Of a DNA stretch of 64,000 bases, positions 59,619 to 64,000 are shown piece by piece; the stretch's first letter is position 1, and the number at the start of each line of letters is the position of its first letter. The stretch lies in NCBI GenBank assembly GCA_002256385.1, contig NKJD01000004.1:1-64000 (forward strand). The letters are read 5' to 3'. Both the position numbers and the translations under genes were made by a program. Source of the DNA: Flavobacterium sp. BFFFF2. Lineage in GTDB: Bacteria; Bacteroidota; Bacteroidia; Flavobacteriales; Flavobacteriaceae. The notes beneath the pieces were generated by a model. That model ran no database searches, was not told the origin of the DNA, and saw only the letters and a list, made by a program, of their open reading frames with translations.

Positions 59619-60953
59619 ATGAAAAAATTTATTTTAACCGCATTATTACTGGTCACTTATGTGTCCTTTTCGCAAGTATCACTCATCCGACAAGAAGCAG
59701 AAACCAAGGGTGTGGTGCTTTTTGATATGGAACGAGCCATTTTAGACAAAGCGGAGCAAATTGAGGCTCGCTTTAACACTTTGAAAACCTATTCTAAGGA
59801 ATACAACCTCAAAACCTTAGCTTGTCAGTTGGACTCTGATGACTTCAATTCATTTATCTTTAATTTGAATGTACTAAACGACATTTACACAAATGACATC
59901 AGTGATGCCTCATCTACTTCGTTTGACTACTTGAAAAGCTACTGGGGGCTCACCGATGCCGACAAAGCAGCCCTTTCTGCTTTGTACGTAAATCAATTGA
60001 ACAAATCGCAATTGCCTTTGGTTTATTTAACGGATGACCAATATAATGACAAATGCAATTTGCAAGAAGTAATAGGCTTATACGTTGCAGATGGGAAGAT
60101 TTATAAAACTGCGGTAAAAGACCTATTCCCGTCTTCTGTGGAGCAATCAGGCAACGAAGTGTTTTTAAATTTGGCTTTGGCAAGTATTTATAATCGAATT
60201 TCTTCGCCATCCGACCACGCAGCAATTGACTATGTTTCATTAAACGCCACAGACAATATTTATGTAGGATGTATTAAAAACGCATGGAGCAGTTTTGTGA
60301 CTGATTTTGTCAATTCAAAAGGAGCTACTATCGGCATGGGAACTTTTTCGTATGTTTGTGATGGGTGTACTACGCTTTCATTGTGGAAAAGCGATGATCA
60401 ATTAGCGGCACAGAAATTGAGTGATGGTTATGCGAAATGTGTATTAAACGCGGAGAAAAAAGCGTCATGGAAAGCAATGATAGATACATTTTCAAATTCA
60501 TTAAACGCAGAGTTACAATCTGTATGTCCTAGCAACATTGATTTAAACACTTTCAAGAGAGGAATATTAGATGGAACTTATACAGTGCCGGCAAATACAG
60601 TTTCAAAAATAGAGCAATTAGCATTGCCATTAAAAAACTATGCAAATTCATTTATTGTCGATAACAATTTAGTTCTTGAAAATGGGGAAGATTCAGTTAT
60701 TTATGCTGGTTTTCCGCCAAACATTCCCATTGAAACTTATGATCTAACTGCAGCAGAAATTGCTGGTTGCGTTATTGGCACTGTTATTGGTGGTTTTGGA
60801 TTGCTGAGTGGAATTGCTCACATAAAGGAAAAAGGAATACAGTTTATTTGCAAATGGGTTACTAAAAATTTGATTCGATTTGCTACTCCTCTTGGGAATA
60901 TTTTTATGGCTGCAATGTTAGCAGCTTGTTTGTACAATAATTACTACGATTAA
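59619..60953 (+). CDS. secreted protein of unknown function with Gly-rich hydrophobic C-terminus
   Basis: Signal peptide MKKFILTALLLVTYVSFSQ; C-terminal AGCVIGTVIGGFGLLSGIAHIKEKGIQFICKWVTKNLIRFATPLGNIFMAAMLAACLYNNYYD. Confidence 0.8.
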   Translation: MKKFILTALLLVTYVSFSQVSLIRQEAETKGVVLFDMERAILDKAEQIEARFNTLKTYSKEYNLKTLACQLDSDDFNSFIFNLNVLNDIYTNDISDASSTSFDYLKSYWGLTDADKAALSALYVNQLNKSQLPLVYLTDDQYNDKCNLQEVIGLYVADGKIYKTAVKDLFPSSVEQSGNEVFLNLALASIYNRISSPSDHAAIDYVSLNATDNIYVGCIKNAWSSFVTDFVNSKGATIGMGTFSYVCDGCTTLSLWKSDDQLAAQKLSDGYAKCVLNAEKKASWKAMIDTFSNSLNAELQSVCPSNIDLNTFKRGILDGTYTVPANTVSKIEQLALPLKNYANSFIVDNNLVLENGEDSVIYAGFPPNIPIETYDLTAAEIAGCVIGTVIGGFGLLSGIAHIKEKGIQFICKWVTKNLIRFATPLGNIFMAAMLAACLYNNYYD

Positions 60954-60956
60954 ATT

Positions 60957-61160
60957 ATGAAAACTTTGTCTACGTATGTCGTTTTTTTGATTATTGCGTC
61001 AAAATTTGGATACATGATTTGCCAAGCATTTTTTAAAGTAAAAAATGATAATTTAGAACTTCTTATTGAACTCGCTTACTTGTTGGTAGCAGTTTATATA
61101 ATATACGATAACAAATACTTAAGAAAAGAAAACATAAAATTAAAGAATGAGGAAAAGTAA
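60957..61160 (+). CDS. small two-TM membrane protein (67 aa)
   Basis: Starts 3 nt after the previous stop; two hydrophobic helices, Lys-rich tail. Confidence 0.7.
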   Translation: MKTLSTYVVFLIIASKFGYMICQAFFKVKNDNLELLIELAYLLVAVYIIYDNKYLRKENIKLKNEEK

Positions 61161-61169
61161 TTTATTGCT

Positions 61170-61355
61170 ATGATTACCGCTGTCGATATCATCATATTCC
61201 CTGTTGTTTTTTTATCTGGTATTTTTGTTTCTGTCTATTTAGTAAACGGAAACAAAAACAGAAGATTGCCGCTAATTTTAATTGGTGTCTTAGGTTGGTT
61301 TTATGTTGCCTTTCATTTTACAGAAAAAGCAGCTCGAAAATACTTGAAAAAATAA
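61170..61355 (+). CDS. small two-TM membrane protein (61 aa)
   Basis: Starts 9 nt after the previous stop; two hydrophobic helices, basic tail. Confidence 0.65.
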   Translation: MITAVDIIIFPVVFLSGIFVSVYLVNGNKNRRLPLILIGVLGWFYVAFHFTEKAARKYLKK

Positions 61356-61563
61356 ACAAATGAGGCTGCTGGAAACGGCAGCCGCATTGTGTTTTTACAT
61401 TTTTATCAACTATGCGATCTAGATTACATAGCACTAATTTTTTTTAGCTATGTGTGTTTTCAATTGATATGCTTATTTATTTTTATCTTAACTATTTAAA
61501 AACCAAAAACAAGTCGTCATAAAAAGCAAGTCAAATAATGTCTAAAATATGGAAGATTGACCC

Positions 61564-61767
61564 ATGAAAGAAAAAGTTCTAAGCATCCTTTTTGTCGTTG
61601 TTTTTCTAATTTACTTGGTGGCAAGGATATTACACCATTACTATCAAATTCGATATCAAAAAGAATATTGGATTATTGAAGAAATCGATGATTCTTGCGT
61701 TACTTTCATGTTTTTATTCTTGGCAATAAAGTATGTTCTTGATAAAAAGAAAAGAGTAAATAGGTAG
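61564..61767 (+). CDS. small two-TM membrane protein (67 aa)
   Basis: Same length and architecture as the 60957 ORF. Confidence 0.6.
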   Translation: MKEKVLSILFVVVFLIYLVARILHHYYQIRYQKEYWIIEEIDDSCVTFMFLFLAIKYVLDKKKRVNR

Positions 61768-61865
61768 TGTAATGGATTGGTTTTCTTTGTGCTATTCCTT
61801 AGATTGAAAGAACAAAGGGATTTTAACAAAGTCAATGAGCAAACCACCATCACGGTCAAAGAGTA

Positions 61866-61904
61866 ACTCAAATAGGCTGTCTTCAATAGGCAGCCTTTTT
61901 CTTT
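61866..61904 (+). terminator. intrinsic terminator-like hairpin
   Basis: AGGCTG-TCTTCAATAGG-CAGCCT followed by TTTTTC. Confidence 0.65.
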
Positions 61905-62081
61905 ATATCTTTTCAAGATTAACTACACATAATGGTAGGACATTTTACCATTCTCCCAACAGCAATTTAGATCCAGTTAAATAACACTGGTTCTTGCAGC
62001 GGAACGGATAAAAAACCGAGGTATTTAAAAATGCGCTTCAAAACAAGCCCGACGCAGCCGCCATTCAAATGGTTATTCATT

Positions 62082-62112
62082 CTTCGGCAAGCCCGCCATC
62101 CTTGGCGCGATC
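62082..62112. repeat. 31-bp perfect direct repeat of 59138-59168 (partial copy 3 of the GGGCG element)
   Basis: CTTCGGCAAGCCCGCCATCCTTGGCGCGATC identical in both places, same orientation. Confidence 0.95.
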
Positions 62113-62244
62113 CCTATTATTACCATTAAAATCCACCCAGTGTAGAAGCCTAAAATTTTACATTTCGTTAACATTTGTTATCTTATTTATAATTTGTCTA
62201 AATAAAAATAAGCTATTATTTTTGCACCCAAATTAAAAATAATC

Positions 62245-64000
62245 ATGTTCATTCTTCGATACTCATTCTTGCTTTTGCTTGTTGTTCAAGTCCAAGCCCA
62301 AACTTCCACCGACTCCATGCGTGTCAACACCTTAGACACAGTGCATATCAAAGCCAAATCGCAAACAATGTATGTGTTACCCGAACAAGCGCAAGGCATA
62401 TTATTTGCTGGCAAAAAAACGCAACAAGTAAACCTACACGACAAACCCTTTGTGTCAGCTACCAACCAAATGCGACAAGCTTTGGCAGCGGTGCCCGGCG
62501 TTTCCATTTGGGAAAGCGATGGCTCGGGCGTGCAAATCAATATTGGATTTAGGGGCCTAAGCCCCAACCGCAGCTGGGAACTCAACACCCGCCAAAACGG
62601 CTACGACATTGCCGCCGATGTGTTTGGCTATCCAGAAGCCTATTACAACCCACCCCTCGATGCCGTCGAATCCATTCAGTTGGTGCGTGGCGGGTCTGCC
62701 TTGGCATTTGGCCCGCAAATTGGCGGTTCCCTCAATTATGTACTCAAAAGAGAAACCGAAAAGCCATTCGCCATTGAAGCCAATACGAGTATTGGTTCGT
62801 TTAATATGTTGAGTCATTTTATGGCGGTGGGTGGCAAAAAATCAAAATGGACGTATTATGGCTACCACCATCTGCGCAAAGGCGATGGCTGGCGCAGCAA
62901 CAACGGCTATCAGGTGCGGCACTTGCATGGCTATTTGGCTTATCAAATCAACCCAGCCCACCAATTATCCGCCGAAATTACCCGCATGGACTACCAAGTG
63001 CAACAACCCGGCGGATTAACCGATCTGCAATTTGCCCAAAACCCAAGGCAATCCAATCGGGCGCGCAATTGGTTTGGCGTGCAGTGGCACATTGCTCAAC
63101 TCAAATATACGGCCCAGTGGAACCAAGCGTTTTCGTCGCATTTTCAGCTTACCGGCCTGCTGGCCGACCGCAACAGCGTGGGCTTTACCGACGCCATCAC
63201 CAAACCCGATGTCATTGACCCGGCCACCAACAACTATGCCCCACGCCGCGTCGACATTGACGAATATGAAAACCTGACCTTTGAAAACCGCCAGTTGTGG
63301 CAATTCAAATTAGGCCAGCAAAAACAGCAATGGGCATTCGGGTTTCGTTTGTATCAGGCGCACACTTTTCGCCGCCAAAAAGGCGTGGGCAGCAGCAACT
63401 GGGACATGGATTTTGCCGCCACCAACGATTTCTTTAAAACAGCCATGGATTACCGCACCCGCAACATGGCCTATTTTACAGAATGGATTTTCAAACCTTC
63501 CGCCAATTGGCGCATCGTGCCGGGCATCCGCCATGAAACGGTGCAGTCTTTGGCCGAAGGAAACATCGACACAAACACACCGATTAATCAGCTGAAACAA
63601 ACCCGTCAAAAAACATTGGTAGGTTTAGGCATTCAATGGCAGCACAAGCAGTGGAATTATATGGCCAATGTGTCCCAGTCATTCCGGCCTGTGTTGTTCT
63701 CTGACCTCACGCCCGCCGCCCCCACCGATGTCGTTGATCCGCAATTAAAAGATGCCACCGCCGTTTCAGCAGAATTGGGAGCCCGAGGCAACCTTACCAA
63801 GTGGTTCCAACTCGACATCACCCTGTTTTACATGCAATACAACAACCGCATTGGTACACTTACCCAATGGACCAACCCCAACCAACCGAGTTTGGGCACC
63901 TATCTGTACCGCACCAATGTGGGCACTTCCATTCACCAAGGCATCGAATTAGGCACCGAACTACAACTTCATAAACTGTTCAAATGGCCCGCAAAAACGG
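62245..64000 (+). CDS. TonB-dependent receptor, FecA-like, truncated by the right window edge
   Basis: Translated directly: MFILRYSFLLLLLVVQVQAQTSTDSMRVNTLDTVHIKAKS...ATNQMRQALAAVPGVSIWESDGSGVQINIGFRGLSPNRSWELNTRQNGYDIAADVFGYPEAYYNPPLDAVESIQLVRGGSALAFGPQIGGSLNYV; absent from the ORF track because it has no stop in the window. Confidence 0.92.
   Translation, partial: MFILRYSFLLLLVVQVQAQTSTDSMRVNTLDTVHIKAKSQTMYVLPEQAQGILFAGKKTQQVNLHDKPFVSATNQMRQALAAVPGVSIWESDGSGVQINIGFRGLSPNRSWELNTRQNGYDIAADVFGYPEAYYNPPLDAVESIQLVRGGSALAFGPQIGGSLNYVLKRETEKPFAIEANTSIGSFNMLSHFMAVGGKKSKWTYYGYHHLRKGDGWRSNNGYQVRHLHGYLAYQINPAHQLSAEITRMDYQVQQPGGLTDLQFAQNPRQSNRARNWFGVQWHIAQLKYTAQWNQAFSSHFQLTGLLADRNSVGFTDAITKPDVIDPATNNYAPRRVDIDEYENLTFENRQLWQFKLGQQKQQWAFGFRLYQAHTFRRQKGVGSSNWDMDFAATNDFFKTAMDYRTRNMAYFTEWIFKPSANWRIVPGIRHETVQSLAEGNIDTNTPINQLKQTRQKTLVGLGIQWQHKQWNYMANVSQSFRPVLFSDLTPAAPTDVVDPQLKDATAVSAELGARGNLTKWFQLDITLFYMQYNNRIGTLTQWTNPNQPSLGTYLYRTNVGTSIHQGIELGTELQLHKLFKWPAKT

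Noticed and set aside
62286-63609. Antisense and out-of-frame ORFs at 62286-63952
   Set aside because: All overlap the open frame of the TonB receptor starting at 62245, which matches plug-domain motifs.

Overview
The window is a chromosomal segment of a Bacteroidetes (Flavobacteriia-like) bacterium. This assignment rests on protein families, a TTTG-N19-TAnnTTTG promoter, and families such as DUF6952, DUF6671 and HYC_CC_PP. Most of it is housekeeping: dnaA with an LMW-PTP and an RsmI-like methylase, pepT, acyl-CoA dehydrogenase, an SbtA-like permease, Sua5, isocitrate dehydrogenase, murI, pbpC, a peroxiredoxin/thioredoxin module, meaB, a two-component system, three tRNAs (Leu-GAG, 2x Lys-TTT), aroK, aminopeptidase P, fumarase and htpG. 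The last gene is a TonB receptor that runs off the right edge. Accessory content includes a PIN/DUF6364 toxin-antitoxin pair, a class III (NmFic-like) Fic protein, an HTH/AbiEii module, a likely metal-related TonB/HMA/HYC_CC_PP locus, and a cluster of secreted nuclease plus GH19-like hydrolase. The two most interesting regions are: (i) about 46.9-51.6 kb, a same-strand run of unknown genes separated by composite hairpin repeats, cassette-array-like, next to a tRNA cluster; (ii) about 59.1-62.1 kb, a large secreted protein with a Gly-rich hydrophobic C-terminus followed by small two-helix membrane proteins, the segment lying between two perfect 31-bp direct repeats. A hairpin repeat family with apparent compensatory change occurs at about 18.7 kb and 35.7-36.4 kb. 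All functional assignments come from reading the sequence without database searches.
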